The notes below the pieces were generated by a model. It ran no database searches. It was given only the letters and a program-made list of their open reading frames with translations, and had not been told where the DNA came from. A program made the position numbers and the translations under genes. A stretch of 64,000 nucleotides of DNA from Hyperoodon ampullatus. Its lineage: Eukaryota > Chordata > Mammalia > Artiodactyla > Ziphiidae. Positions 48,486-60,352 of the stretch are shown here, one piece after another. Location of the stretch: NCBI GenBank assembly GCA_949752795.1, contig OX457056.1, positions 89,798,942 through 89,862,941 on the forward strand, in the 5' to 3' direction. Within the stretch, counting starts at the first letter, position 1, and every line of letters starts with the position of its first letter.

Positions 48486-48963
48486 ATTGATATTTAGCAT
48501 ATTTTAATTTTTTAAATAAAATTTGCTGAGATCAAATGCATACGTGCTCAGAGTACTCATATGTATACATATATGTTTGTATATATGTATATATAAATAC
48601 ACACGTAATCTCAGAAGCTACGTATATGGTTAAAGAACAACAACAAACGTATTTTCAGCTTTTCAGTGTCTTCCAGATAAAAGAGTGTGCACTGTAGGAG
48701 GAAAAGCTCTCTCCTGCAGGGAGTCCTGCATGGATTCCAGTATACTATTCAGACATTCCCATCACCTGAAGATATTTATTAATGCTCTGGGACCATTCTG
48801 ATCTCATTTATTCATTTATAATTATGTCTATACTTTCCTTCATTTGGGCAACTTGTGACAAATTTTGTGACAAGCATGCCTTCGTTTTATCTTAACAATT
48901 GGTGAAAGGATAAACAATTAAATCTCAAGATTTAACCTTGAATTTTTGTTTGGTGATTTTAAA

Positions 48964-48983
48964 ATATATATATATATATATAT
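48964..48983. repeat. (AT)n run at the exon 4 acceptor
   Basis: Ten AT units end 5 bp before the exon at 48989, replacing the expected pyrimidine tract. A second TA-rich patch lies at 48560-48600. Confidence 0.95.
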
Positions 48984-48988
48984 TTTAG

Positions 48989-49074
48989 GACTCTGAAGTT
49001 GATCCTGAGAAATTCTCCAGTAGGATAGAATGTGAAAGTCCAAACAATGACCTCAACAGATTCCGAGGCTTCCT
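48989..49074 (+). CDS. ATP10D: ATP10D coding exon 4: actuator domain
   Basis: 86 nt encoding residues 231-258 (DSEVDPEKFSSRIECESPNN then DLNRFRGF) and two bases of Leu259. Donor ttcct|gtgagt is good. The acceptor is unusual: an (AT)n run at 48964-48983 sits where the pyrimidine tract should be, leaving only 'ttttag' next to the exon. The amino-acid sequence is clearly conserved, so the exon should be real and functional, but skipping would shift the frame (86 is not a multiple of 3). No alternative AG nearby gives a better start. Confidence 0.93.
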
Positions 49075-49744
49075 GTGAGTGATACATGACTTACCTTTGT
49101 GGGTGTGAGTGGGGTTGTATGTTGCAATTATGCTTAACTCAAAAAAACTTTTGTGTACTTATACCAAGTTAAATCACTAAAGGCTGTAAGTTAAGCCACC
49201 TATAAATTTGGCTTATTTTAATTATTTGATATTTACCTATGTATATTTTTAAAACAACAAAACCTTGTTCTTAAAATAATCCTAGACTCTCTTTCAGTGG
49301 TATGTGAATGACTTAACATGAGCTCCATGTTAAGCCCAAAACATGTTAGTTATTTGGAAGGAAGTGTTTGGACAGACATGGCAGCTTAAGTGACATGATA
49401 GGATGATGGTGTCCTTCTATCCTATTAGAATTAGAGTAGGTGGACAATTCAGTTGGTAAAAGTTAGCCAATGATTTTGAAACACATCTAAGAAAAGGTAT
49501 GAGAATCCACAACAGTGTTCATTCTGGAGGCTTCCTGTGGCATCTACATCCCTTTCCAAGGGCATCTAGAATTTAGGGTCTTATCTGATTCAGGCTGGCT
49601 TGTGCCACTTAAGTGCTTTATTTTTTGAGCCAAGTTACTTTTTTTATCCTTCCTAATTTTTAAGAGGAGTTAGTTAGACCTACTTCATAATGGTGATCTT
49701 GTGAGGAAATGGCAAAGAAGAAGAAGTTCCTAAATCATTTTCTG

Positions 49745-52480
49745 AGACCAGAATTACCCTGATACCAAAAGAATACAAAGACATTTAAGGGAAGATTAAT
49801 ATCCCTCATGAACATAGATGCAAAACAATTTACACAAATTATAGCAAATTAAACCCAACATTATATAAAAAGGTTAATATATAATGACTCAGTAGGTCTT
49901 ATACCAGAAATGCAAGATTGGCTTAATATTAGAAGATCAAATAATGTAATTCACCATATTAACAAACGATAATTAACAAGTGAAAAAGAAAAAACAGGTG
50001 ACCATCTCATGGATATAGAAAAAGCATTTGACAAAATCTAACTTCCGTTTTTGCAAACTGGAAATAGAAGGGAACTTTCTCAACCTGATGAAAGGCATCT
50101 ATACAAACCATACAGCTAGGATCAGACTTAATAGTGAAAGACTAAGTAAGCATTTTTCCCTCTAAGATCAGGAACAAGACATAGATATTGTCTCTCACCA
50201 CTTTTATTCAAGATTGTACTGGAGAGCCTAGCTAATGTAAAGAAAATGAAATAAAAGCATCAAGTAATAAAGAAGTAAAATTGTCTTTTATTCATAGATG
50301 GTGTGATGATCTTTGTAGAAAACCTGATGAAATCTACAAAAAAAGCTACTAGAGTTAATAACTGAGTTTAGCAATGTTGTAGGAAACAAGATCAATATAC
50401 AAAAATTAATTGTATTTCTATACACTAGCAATGAACAATCAGATACAGAAACTTTAAAAATCAATTTATAATAGCATCAGAAAAATTGAAATACTTAAGA
50501 ATAAATCTGACAAAAGATATGAAAGACCTGCATACTGAAAACCATTGAACACTGTTGGGATAAACTAAAGACGTAACTAAATGGAGAGACATATGTTGTT
50601 CATGCGTTGAAAAACTCAATATTGTTAGGACATCAATTTTTTTCGCAAATTGATCTGTAGATTCAGCGTAATCCCAATTGAACTCCCAGCAAGGTTTTAT
50701 TTTTTATTTTTATTTTTATTATTTTTTTTTAGAAATTGACAAGTTTATCCTAAAAATTTATGTGGAGGTAGAAAGAATCACTTAACTAAAACAACTTTGA
50801 AAAAGAACAGATTTGGAGGGCTAATACCACCAGATTTTGTTTTTGGCATATAGACCAATAAGTCAGTGGAAGAGGTTAGAGTCCAGAAATTGATCCAGGC
50901 ATTAATGGGCAACTGGATTTTGACAAAGATGCAAAGGCAGTTTAGTGGAGAAAGGTTAGTTGTTTCAACAAATGATGCTGCAACAATTATACATCTATAC
51001 TTTAAAAAAACACTTCAACTTAGACCTCTCGCCACTTAAAAAGATTAACTAAAAAAGGATCCTGTACTTACTTAAATGTAAACCTGAAATTATAAAACTC
51101 CTAGAAGAAAACATAGGGGAAATCGTTGGTATCTTGTGTTAGCCAAAGATTTCTTAGATATAACACCAAAAGCACAATCCATAAAAGGACAAAAATAATT
51201 AAATAAAAGAACTTCATCAAAATTAGAAACTTATTCTTTTCAAATGACACTGCTAAGCAAATGAAAACATATCTTCAAATGAGACTGCTAAGCAAATGAA
51301 AACATAAGTCACAGACTGGAAGAAAATATTTGCAATGCATGTTTCTCATATAGGACTTGTATTCAGAATAGAGAAAGACATCTCAAAACTCAATAAGTAG
51401 GGCTTCCCTGGTGGCGCAGTGGTTGAGAGTCCGCCTGCCAATGCAGGGGACACGGGTTCGTGCCCCGGTCCGGGAAGATCCCACATGCCGTGGAGTGGCT
51501 GGGACCGTGAGCCATGGCCACTGAGCCTGTGTGTCCGGAGCCTGTGCTCCGCAAGGGGAGAGGCCACAACAGTGAGAGGCCTGCGTAACGAAAAAAAAAA
51601 AAAAAAACTCAATAAGTAAACAAACAATACGTTTTTTAAATGATCAAAAAAATTGAACAGACACTCCACCAAAGAAGATACATGGACGACAAATATCTGT
51701 GTGAAAAGATGCAAATTAAAACCACATAGCTACAACTGCTAAATTAAAAGAACTGACTGTACCAACTTTTCACAAGGATGTAGAGAAATTGGAGCTCTCA
51801 TGTACTGCTGGTAGGAGTGGAAATGGCTACAGCCACTCTAGCAAATAGTTTGGAAATTTCCTAAAAAGTTAAATTCACACCTACCATGTGATCTGGTTTT
51901 TCCACTCCTAAGAAGTTACCCAAGAGAAAACATTTATCCATATAAACATTTATCCAACATATATCCATATACCCAAGAGAAAACATTTATCCATATACTA
52001 ACCTGTACACAAACATTCAACGCAGCTTTATTGGTAATAGCCCCAATTAGAAACAACCCAAATATCTACCAACAGGTAAATAGGTAAACAAATGGTATAT
52101 CCATACAATGAATACTACTCTGCAGCAAAAAGAATTCACTAGTGGTACATGGAACAACATGGATGAATCTCAAAATAATGTTGAGTGAAAGAAGCCAGAC
52201 AAAAAAGAATATATACTATATGATTTGATTTATATAGTCTCTCAAAAAAGAAAGCTAATTTATAGTGATAGAAAGCAGATTAGTGGGTGCCTGGGAGGGG
52301 GGAGTTAGGAAGGAAAGTTTGAGAAAGACATAAGGAAACTTTGGAGATTAATGGATATGTTCATTTTCCTGATTGTAGTGATGGTTTCGCAGGGGAAACG
52401 TCAAAACATCAAGTTTTACACTTTAAATATGTACAGTATATGTATTATGATTCTTATTAGTTATTCCTCAGTCAAATTGT
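49745..52480 (+). mobile_element. Old L1, sense, heavily decayed
   Basis: Plus-strand ORF2 remnants: 'gatgcaaaacaatttacaca' (pre-RT), 'ggtcttataccagaaatgc' (GLIPEMQ-like), 'gatatagaaaaagcatttga' (D-EKAFD), then C-terminal text such as 'aaatggtatatccatacaat'. Stops and shifts occur throughout. 51243-51310 and 51910-51990 contain short local duplications. Host of the SINE at 51400. Occupies much of intron 5. Confidence 0.8.
51400..51603 (+). mobile_element. Short CHR-type SINE
   Basis: Perfect 15-bp duplication aaaactcaataagta at 51385-51399 and 51604-51618, inside the old L1. Full body, A tail. Confidence 0.95.
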
Positions 52481-52489
52481 TTAAAATAT

Positions 52490-53675
52490 TAGAGTTATCA
52501 TGGAAGGAAGTTTAGAGCATCGTGGTAGCATCTTTAAGTAGCACCTGATACAGACAGGTGTTTGGGCAGGCACAGGAAACTATGCAATGGGAAAAGGGAA
52601 TAGGCTTGGTCAAGGTAAAGAGGTAATGCTAGGATTAAATCATCAAGAATAAGAAGATACCAGGCAGGCAACTAAATGCAAAGAAAGGCTGACATTCCAG
52701 GTTAAGGGAGCAACACAGGTAATGGTGTAGGGGCCTGAGACCACAGTGCATTTGTGGAGTCATAAGTGGTTTAAGTGTGTTTGGAGGATAGGTGAGCAAT
52801 ATAATAGATCATAAAGAGGCGAGATGATAAAGAGACGTTAGCAGATGTTCCTGTCATCAGAAACGTGCTCATAAGCCATCTCTTAGGATGAGTCATTTTC
52901 TAGTATTATTTTCTCCAGCTGCTGACTATTTACAGAAATTCCTCTTGTAAATGTCAGATTTAAGGGCTGACATTTTTTGACCTGGACCTCAGGTGCTGAG
53001 GTTTGTACAGCCTCTTACTGGGAATGCTGACTCCCCTGACAAGGTCAGTCTTGCTTCTGGCACATTTCTAGACAGCAAAGAATAGGAACTTTAGTCTATC
53101 ACTGAGTGGTTTGGAATATAGAACTCTGCATAGAATCTGACTCAGAGCCTGTATATTTAGTAGAGTCAGCCCAGGAGGATACAGTAATTTTTTGTGAAAT
53201 TGTTTTTATCTGCTAAACTAGCTCCTTATCCTTTTCCTGCTATGTAGCCTATTTCCTAAAATCAACAAAAATGTAGATGCTCAAGCTCACTCTCTGTATG
53301 AATGATGGCTTCTCTGGTCTTCTTACTCTCAGGTAGCACTGACTTCTTCCCTATTTGTGCCCACATTGTATGCTGAATATCAGATTTCCATAATAACAAC
53401 TATAATATTTTTATTACTTACATATTTCTATATCAATCACTTCCTGTTAGACCACAGGAGCCAAGACTGTGTAAGTTTGTTTTTCTATCCTCAGCATCCG
53501 GGTGGGTGTGCTGGGCGCATGGTAGATATTACATAGGCTCTTGAATGGATGAGAGCTCTATATGGACAGTCAGTATCTCACATGGAATCTGAAAGTCCCA
53601 CGCTGTAAGTGCCAAATACACACCCATCAAGTGCAGGACATGTTTAGAGTTTGGAGCAGGTGCAATCAAGATAGA
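52490..53675. other. Intron 5, unassigned
   Basis: 52540-52850 is purine-rich and resembles an old unassigned repeat ('gggcctgagaccacagtgca'). No gene-like frame. Confidence 0.35.
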
Positions 53676-53682
53676 AGTTGGG

Positions 53683-53893
53683 GGCTTCCCTGGTGGCTCA
53701 GTGGTTGGGAGTCTGCCTGCCGATGCAGGGGACATGGGTTCGTGCCCCGGTCCGGGAGGATCGCACATGCCACGGAGTGGCAGGGCCCATGAGCCATGGC
53801 TGCTGAGCCTGTGCGTCCGGAGCCTGTGCTCCGCAACGGGAGAGGCCACAACAGTGAGAGGCCCGCGTACCGCAAAAAAAATAAATAAATAAA
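53683..53893 (+). mobile_element. Short CHR-type SINE
   Basis: Duplication agaagttggg at 53673-53682 and 53894-53903; tail with AAAT repeats. Confidence 0.92.
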
Positions 53894-54601
53894 AGAAGTT
53901 GGGCTTTGATGTAATGATGGTAACCTAGAGTGATGTAATGGTGAAAAATAAGGATCCCAGGGGAAAAAATCTTAATACACTAAGGAACTTTGGGACTGGT
54001 GCTTTTGTATATTATATCTGTTCTGTAAAGGTTCTAGGGATAACATGCTATATTTATGAGGAACCAAATCAAGACTGGGATGCATGCCTGGGAATGCTAC
54101 ATAGAAATGTGAATGTTGGGATTTAATTTCCTCATCTGTAAATCCAGAAAACAGAATTAGGTTAAACCCAAGGACACTGCTAGTTCTGACCATGACCCTA
54201 TGTTTTGCTCTTTGTACATAAACCCATATAAATGAAGGAATGTAAACACACACCTCTTAGAGTGTTTTACAAATTAGAGGAGTGAAATGGCAAATCTATT
54301 TTCCTCCTTTATGGTAGGAAACCTTTTTTGAAGAGCTTTTCTTTTCTTTTCCTTGTAATCCAGATAGCGTGGGTAGCAGGTACAATGACAATCTTCCCAT
54401 ACATAATAAAGAAGAAACAACTTTTAGACTGAAGTATATTGCTTTAAAAACAAACTAGTTTTAATGCTGAAATTAAGAATTCATTTTCACAAAATATGTG
54501 AAATACATTGCATTTTGCTTATTTTTAAAAATTTTCCAAAGAGTTTGCTCTGTATTTTTGCCAATATAGTAATTTCATCAAGTAATTACTTTGATAATTT
54601 T

Positions 54602-54804
54602 TTTTTTTTTTGCGGTACGCAGACCTCTCACTGTTGTGGCCTCTCCCGTTGCAGAGCACAGGCTCCGGACGCTCAGGCTCAGCGGCCATGGCTCACGGGC
54701 CTAGCCGCTCCGCGGCATGTGGGATCTTCCCAAACCGGGGCATGAGCCCGTGTTCCCTGCATCAGCAGGCGGACTCTCAACCACTGCACCACCAGGGAAG
54801 CCCA
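54602..54804 (-). mobile_element. Short CHR-type SINE
   Basis: Duplication gataatttt at 54593-54601 and 54805-54813; reverse body with T tail. Confidence 0.9.
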
Positions 54805-54829
54805 GATAATTTTAAAACTGTTTTACAGA

Positions 54830-55540
54830 AGATTTCAAACATGCAAAATTAGGAAGAAAAGTGTAGTGAACACCCATGAGCCCTCACCTAGTTTTAACTA
54901 TTTCATAATTTTGCCAACTTTGTTTCAAATATCCTCCCACTTCCTTCCCTGCACCTACATCACACCATTTCAAAATGTCAATACTTCACTATGAATATAC
55001 AGCAGAAAAAAACTTAAAAAAAAAAAACCCGTAGCATCATTATCACATTTAACTAAATTCAGAACAATTTCTTGACAGCATCTAACACCTAGTCTTTGTT
55101 CAAATTTCTTCAATTATCTCAAAAAAAATTTTAGAGTCCATATATTCTAACCAGGATCAAAACAAAGGTCTACACATTGCATTTGGTTGATATATCTCTA
55201 AATTTCCCCTCCCAAGAAATGGGGTCATTTAGCTTGTAGAATTTACCACATTCTGGATTGAGCTGATTGCGTCCTTCCTGAGGGTGGAGTCCCTCTACCA
55301 CTCCTTTTGCTCCCCGCTCCTCATTCTACTCATTTGTTGAATAGACCAGGTCATTTTGCCCATAGAGCTTACCACTGCAGATTTGGTAGCTTTGGCTGAC
55401 TGCATCCTTGCATTGGTGGTTAACATGTTTCTCTGGCCTTATTTCCTGAAAACTGTCCAGAGGCACTTTCAGAATCTGATGAAAGAAATTCTCTCCCTAG
55501 AAAATGACAAATGTATATAGACACACACAGGGGAATATTG
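54830..55540 (-). repeat. Ancient L1-like 3' region
   Basis: 'acccatgagccctcacctag', 'cccacttccttccctgcacc', 'ttgcatttggttgatatatc' follow the order of an old LINE 3'UTR. 55540-56183 is intron without assigned elements. Confidence 0.45.
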
Positions 55541-56183
55541 CATACAGTTTCAAAGGCTTCACAGGTCCCCTGATGCCACAGACTCCAGTTTGATTTGCCC
55601 TCTTAGAGGCTTGATTAGGTTCCGAGGGAGATGAGCAATTTCTGTCCTTGAACTTCTGGAGGCTGGAGGCCTGTGATGTCCCCTTGTCCCATTGGTAGTT
55701 ATGTTAAGATTGGTGTTGTCAGCCTTATCCTTTCATTATAAAGTTCCCCACCAGCCTTCCTCCTAATGATTTTAGCCACTGGCTATTATTGCCTAAGAGT
55801 AATCCTTGATTTCACCAGGCTCAAAAATGGTAATTTTCTAATTCCATCAATAACTTTTCCCTCATCAGCTATTAAGTTACCCCCAAATACAGTTTCTGCT
55901 AGAGGAAATAGTTTCCTTATTTGGAATATTTTCTAATTTTTGTAGCATCCATACTAGAAGTTGACAATGAATGGTAGAAAGCAGTGTTAGAAACCTGCTG
56001 TGTCTTTTTTCCCCAGCCAAAGGGGGTAACTGAAATAAAAAAGCAAATGCATCAGAGATTTGAATCTTTTCCTGTGAACTGCCTAACTTCATACTGTAAA
56101 CAAGAATATTCAAAAATCATTTTTATTTTTACATGCCCATTTTTGCTATTTAAAAATAAACTTATATGCTGTCTTTCTTATAG

Positions 56184-56290
56184 AGAACATTCCAACAAAG
56201 AACGTGTGGGTCTCAGTAAAGAGAATTTATTACTTAGAGGATGCACCATTAGAAACACAGAGGCTGTCATGGGCATTGTAGTTTATGCAG
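56184..56290 (+). CDS. ATP10D: ATP10D coding exon 5: end of actuator domain
   Basis: Acceptor 'tgtctttcttatag'. The first base completes Leu259, followed by [20 protein letters not shown] and [15 protein letters not shown], and the exon ends one base into Gly295. [12 protein letters not shown] is a P4-ATPase signature before the stalk to TM3. Donor atgcag|gttggt departs from consensus at +3 to +5 and is the weakest donor in the gene by eye. A 107-aa frame reading through from 55984 is mostly intron. Confidence 0.95.
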
Positions 56291-56580
56291 GTTGGTTATA
56301 CTTCTGACTTTTCACCATCATCTCCTCTGTGCTTTTCTGCAAGTTAACATTTTCCATTTACTCAAAATGTAATCTCTAGGAGCAGAAAGGAAATTTTGTC
56401 TTGATAACCTTTATCATTGGTCCCTGTTTTTCTAAAGAGATCACAAAAAGAAGCTAAATTAACAAAGTATATTGCATAACTACTTTTCATTAAATTGTCT
56501 GCCAGCGAGATATAAAAATATGATATTTGCTACCTGGCTTTAATTTGCACATTTTCTCACATACTGTGTTACCCATGTAG

Positions 56581-56712
56581 GCCATGAAACCAAAGCAATG
56601 CTGAACAACAGCGGACCAAGGTATAAACGCAGCAACTTAGAAAGAAGAGCAAATACAGATGTCCTCTGCTGTGTCCTACTGTTGGTTATAATGTGTTTAA
56701 CTGGTGCATTGG
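56581..56712 (+). CDS. ATP10D: ATP10D coding exon 6: stalk and TM3
   Basis: Acceptor 'gtgttacccatgtag', donor attgg|gtaggt. Two bases complete Gly295, then [20 protein letters not shown] and [20 protein letters not shown], ending with GAL and one base of Gly339. The [10 protein letters not shown] motif is typical of P4 flippases. TM3 is about residues 320-337. The double Cys (Cys323-Cys324) sits where I recall Trp-Cys in human ATP10D; I could not verify this by alignment. Confidence 0.95.
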
Positions 56713-57127
56713 GTAGGTAGAATCTGATTATTTGCTGACATCTTTTCAGCAAGATATTCATTTAAAAGTATTTTATTTTCAAAATGAAGTTTATGAGTGT
56801 AAGTTTGACTTTTGTAAGGGAGGTTTTATTTGCCAATAATTGCTTTCTTCACATCTTCATCTCTCTCATTCTCTAACGTGAAAAGCATTAATATTGATTA
56901 TATCCAGTTACACATGGCCAAAGTACTAAAGCGACCTGGGAAGAGATGTAAGGAGTGAGAGAGACAGAGACAGGAAAATGTGTAGCGTTTGAATTTAAAT
57001 TTGTTTCTTAAACAGTTGGTGTTCAACCAAAACCAATACTCTTAGCTCTCTTTCTTTAGGAATAAAGTTCTATATTTGCATAATATATACGTAGCATCCT
57101 TTTGATGACTGTGCATTTTTTTGAAAG

Positions 57128-57255
57128 GTCATGGAATCTGGTTGAGCAGATATGAAAACATACCCTTTTTTAATATCCCTGAGCCTGATGGACATGTCAT
57201 ATCACCAGTGTTGGGAGGATTCTATATGTTTTGGACCATGATCATTTTGTTACAG
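57128..57255 (+). CDS. ATP10D: ATP10D coding exon 7: luminal loop and start of TM4
   Basis: Acceptor 'gcatttttttgaaag', donor tacag|gtaatt. Two bases complete Gly339. It encodes the exoplasmic TM3-TM4 loop (HGIWLSRYENIPFFNIPEPD then GHVISPVLGG) and the first half of TM4 (FYMFWTMIILLQ), ending in phase 0 at Gln381. The TM4 Gln just before VLIPISL lies in the region implicated in lipid choice by P4-ATPases; that link is from memory of the family, not shown by the sequence. The loop is the most divergent part of the visible protein. Confidence 0.95.
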
Positions 57256-57375
57256 GTAATTTCTATTGTACTCATCATAGAATATTAAGATCTTTGCTAC
57301 TTATCCAACTCTATGTGGTTTTTCATCCCTTCTTTTCCACCTTTAACATCTTTTAAATTGTTTTGCTCTTCTTAG

Positions 57376-57628
57376 GTTTTGATTCCCATTTCTCTCTATG
57401 TTTCCATTGAAATTGTGAAGCTTGGACAAATATATTTTATTCAAAGCGATGTGGATTTCTACAATGAGAAAATGGATTCTACTGTTCAGTGCCGAGCCCT
57501 GAACATCACAGAGGATCTTGGACAGATTCAGTACCTCTTTTCTGATAAAACAGGAACCCTGACTGAGAATAAGATGGTTTTTCGAAGATGTAGTGTGGCA
57601 GGCTTTGATTACTGCCATGAAGAAAATG
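57376..57628 (+). CDS. ATP10D: ATP10D coding exon 8: PISL motif and DKTGT phosphorylation site
   Basis: Acceptor 'ttgctcttcttag' after a 120-bp intron; donor aaatg|gtgagt. Encodes residues 382-465 plus one base. [18 protein letters not shown] finishes TM4, with PISL at 385-388 (57385-57396), the P4-specific motif whose Ile forms the lipid gate. Then [16 protein letters not shown], and [12 protein letters not shown] with the catalytic Asp438 (57544-57558 for DKTGT), which is phosphorylated by ATP. The exon stops at CHEEN, at the edge of the long nucleotide-binding insert of ATP10D, whose exons lie beyond the window. An ATG at 57379-57699 would read into the intron and is not a gene. Confidence 0.97.
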
Positions 57629-58269
57629 GTGAGTGTTGGGTTTCTATGAAAACCAGCCTTAAGATTGGTTGTTTTTGCACCCACTTAATGATTTGGTAAT
57701 TCTGGTACAGAAGTGCTGTGTTTAATCATTGAGTACTTAACTCTTCTAAATGTGCATTGTTTCATTGTTGTCCCTTTAAAAGTTAGGTCAGAAGTTAGTA
57801 GGTCAGGAGTTAGTGGGTCAAAGTCAAAGAGTCTACTTCCATGGTTTCTTTTCTTTCCTTTTTTTTTTTGCCATGGTTTCTCTAAAAGGAAAGTAAATTA
57901 CCAGTAGTCGTAGAAGGTTGGGGGTTGGATTTGGTGACAATGATATTGCATTATAGATATTTTTGAGAATCTAATGAAACTCTATGGACCATCTCCCTGA
58001 AAAATATTTTGAAAATAATTCCAAAAGGACGACAGTTTCCCCAGACCCCATCATTCAGCCCATAGGTATTCACTGGTCGTTGGCTGAGAATACCTAGTTT
58101 AAGAAGAAATAAGATGAACTGAACTTCTAAGGAAGTAAATATATAAATTGCAAGTTTCCTTTAAAGAATTGATCTTCATTAATTTTGTTATTTATAAAAG
58201 TAAGTGTACTCCTATGAAAGTAATTATGAGAAGTGTCCAAAACAAATTAACCTAGAAGTTAACCACCAT

Positions 58270-59010
58270 TAATAATTTGATGAATATATAACCATCCATT
58301 TCTTTATGCATATTCCTGTATATGTGAAAATATATATTTGCACATTTCCCCTTTTATAAGTTATAATATGTTGTAATAACGTTTTGCAGTTTGCTTTTTT
58401 TATTCCTCATTATCTCATGGACCTTTTTCCAAGTCAGTTCATGACTTAACATTAAGTGCATGGTATTGCATTATATGTGGTCAAGCTTAGTTTGCTTTTA
58501 TAACAGTACTTGCAATTAACATTCCTTATTCATTCAACAGATATTTTGTGAGCTCCTAATATGTGGCATGAGTCCCTGATCTCATGTAGCTTAGTGTTTA
58601 AGGCAAGAAATAGACAAAATTAAAAATTATGATATACAAAATAAAATTCATCATGCAATATGCATTTCTCTACATACATATTTGTGCAATTATTTTTATA
58701 AGATACATGTCTAGCAACTGGATCCAGAGGTTTGCACATATAAAATTTTTATAGATCCTACAAAATTTATCTCTAAAATATTGTGCTAATTTATGTTCTC
58801 ACAACCCAGAAAAATAACACCTATTTTTCACACCCAGCCATAATGGGATGAAGTTATTCTTTTTAATTCGTGAGTTTTGTGGTCATAGTTAGCACTTCAT
58901 TGTCTTAATTTTTTTTGATTAGTAATGAGATGTTTAACTGTTTAACTTTTTATATGTTTCTGGCCATTTGAATATCCTTGGTAGAGTGATCGTGTCTTCC
59001 TATTTAATAA
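58270..59010 (-). repeat. Ancient L1-like 3' fragment
   Basis: Reverse old-L1 text: 'catggacctttttccaagtc', 'ttctggccatttgaatatcc'. Located in the intron after the DKTGT exon; 57629-58270 shows nothing else. Confidence 0.5.
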
Positions 59011-59232
59011 ATGAGTTTTTCTTAGTAATCTGTAGGAGGGTTTGATCTATTAAGGCAGGGCTAATGTTCAGCTTGTATGCCCCAGTCTAGGTTGTCTGTG
59101 GCCCATGTCCATTTTCATTTGTGCACTTGTATTGAACCAGTTGTTAAATAATTTGAGTATCAACCTTGATATTATCCTTTTCTTCTGTAGGTGGCAAATA
59201 TTAATACTTTCTTGGTTCATCATTTATCACTG

Positions 59233-59878
59233 TATTAGTTTTCTATTGCCACATAACAAATTACTACAAATTTGATAACAAATTACTACAAATTTGATGG
59301 CTTCAAATAACACAAACATACTGTCTCACAGCTTCTGTGGGTCAGGAGTCTGGGTGCAGGTAGCTACGTCCTCTCTGAGTCTCTCACCTGGCTGAAATAT
59401 AGGTTTTGGCTGGAGCTATGATCTTATCTGTGATTCAGGGTCCTTATCTTGGTTTCCTGGTTTTAGAGTTGTCAGTGTCTTGAGGTTGTAGGACTAAGGC
59501 CCCTGCTTCCTTGCTGGCTGTCAGCTTAGAGCCATTCTTAGCTCATAGAAGTGGCCTACCGTTCCTTTGCCCTGTGGCCTCTCCACAGCATGGCAGTTCA
59601 CTTCTTCAAGGCCACCAGCCAAATCTCTAGCTTTGAGTCTGTCTGACTTCAGGAAGTTGTGGCACCTCTTGTTACCTGATGAGGTCAACTTACCTAGGAT
59701 AGGCTTCTTTTATATTAACTCAGATTCAACTGGCTAGACACTTGATTATATCTGCCAAATCCTCCAACCTTTGTCAGGTAACATAATTTAATCATAGAAG
59801 TGAGATGCCATCCTGCAGGGTGTGTACACAGGGGTGGGGCAGGAATCTTGGGGGCCATCTTAGAATTCTGTCTACCAC
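59233..59878 (+). repeat. LTR-like fossil, TG...CA bounded
   Basis: Starts 'tgtattagttttctattgcc' and ends 'gaattctgtctaccaca', with 'gatggcttcaaataacacaa' and 'ttgattatatctgccaaatc' inside, as in common solo MaLR-like LTRs. A 22-bp tandem duplication ('aacaaattactacaaatttg' at about 59257 and 59278) is present. No internal retroviral genes. Confidence 0.65.
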
Positions 59879-60352
59879 AGCCTCTTAACTTTGCTTAGGG
59901 TGTCACTTCTTGTGAGAAGTTTTATATTTTTATTAAATCAGTCTTATCAATTATTATGTCTATTATTAAGACTACAGATATTATGATTTCTGCCAGTAGT
60001 GTTCAACTTAGACATCCACCCTGCCCAAAATTTTAAAAATATACTATATTTTCTCTTAGGTAAATATATTTTAAGCCAGCTTTTGTTGTTACTTGTGTGT
60101 ATGAAGGATAAAACATTGAGTATTTATCATATAATCACTATATAATGTGAAAAACAGCTAATCATACTGGATATGATATTCTGCATTGTTTCATCTTTTT
60201 TATTGCATTTTTATTACAAAAGCAATATTTTAGAAAATTTCAGATAAGCCAAAAAACGAAAATTTTAAAGCCATCAGTAACTCCCACCAGAGCAGAAGCA
60301 AGAAGAACTACAGTCCAGTAGCCTGTGGAACGAAAACCACATTCACAGAAAG

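Noticed and set aside
51243..51310. Direct repeats as a target-site duplication
   Set aside because: The two about 34-bp copies are adjacent with nothing inserted between them, so this is a plain tandem duplication in an old L1.
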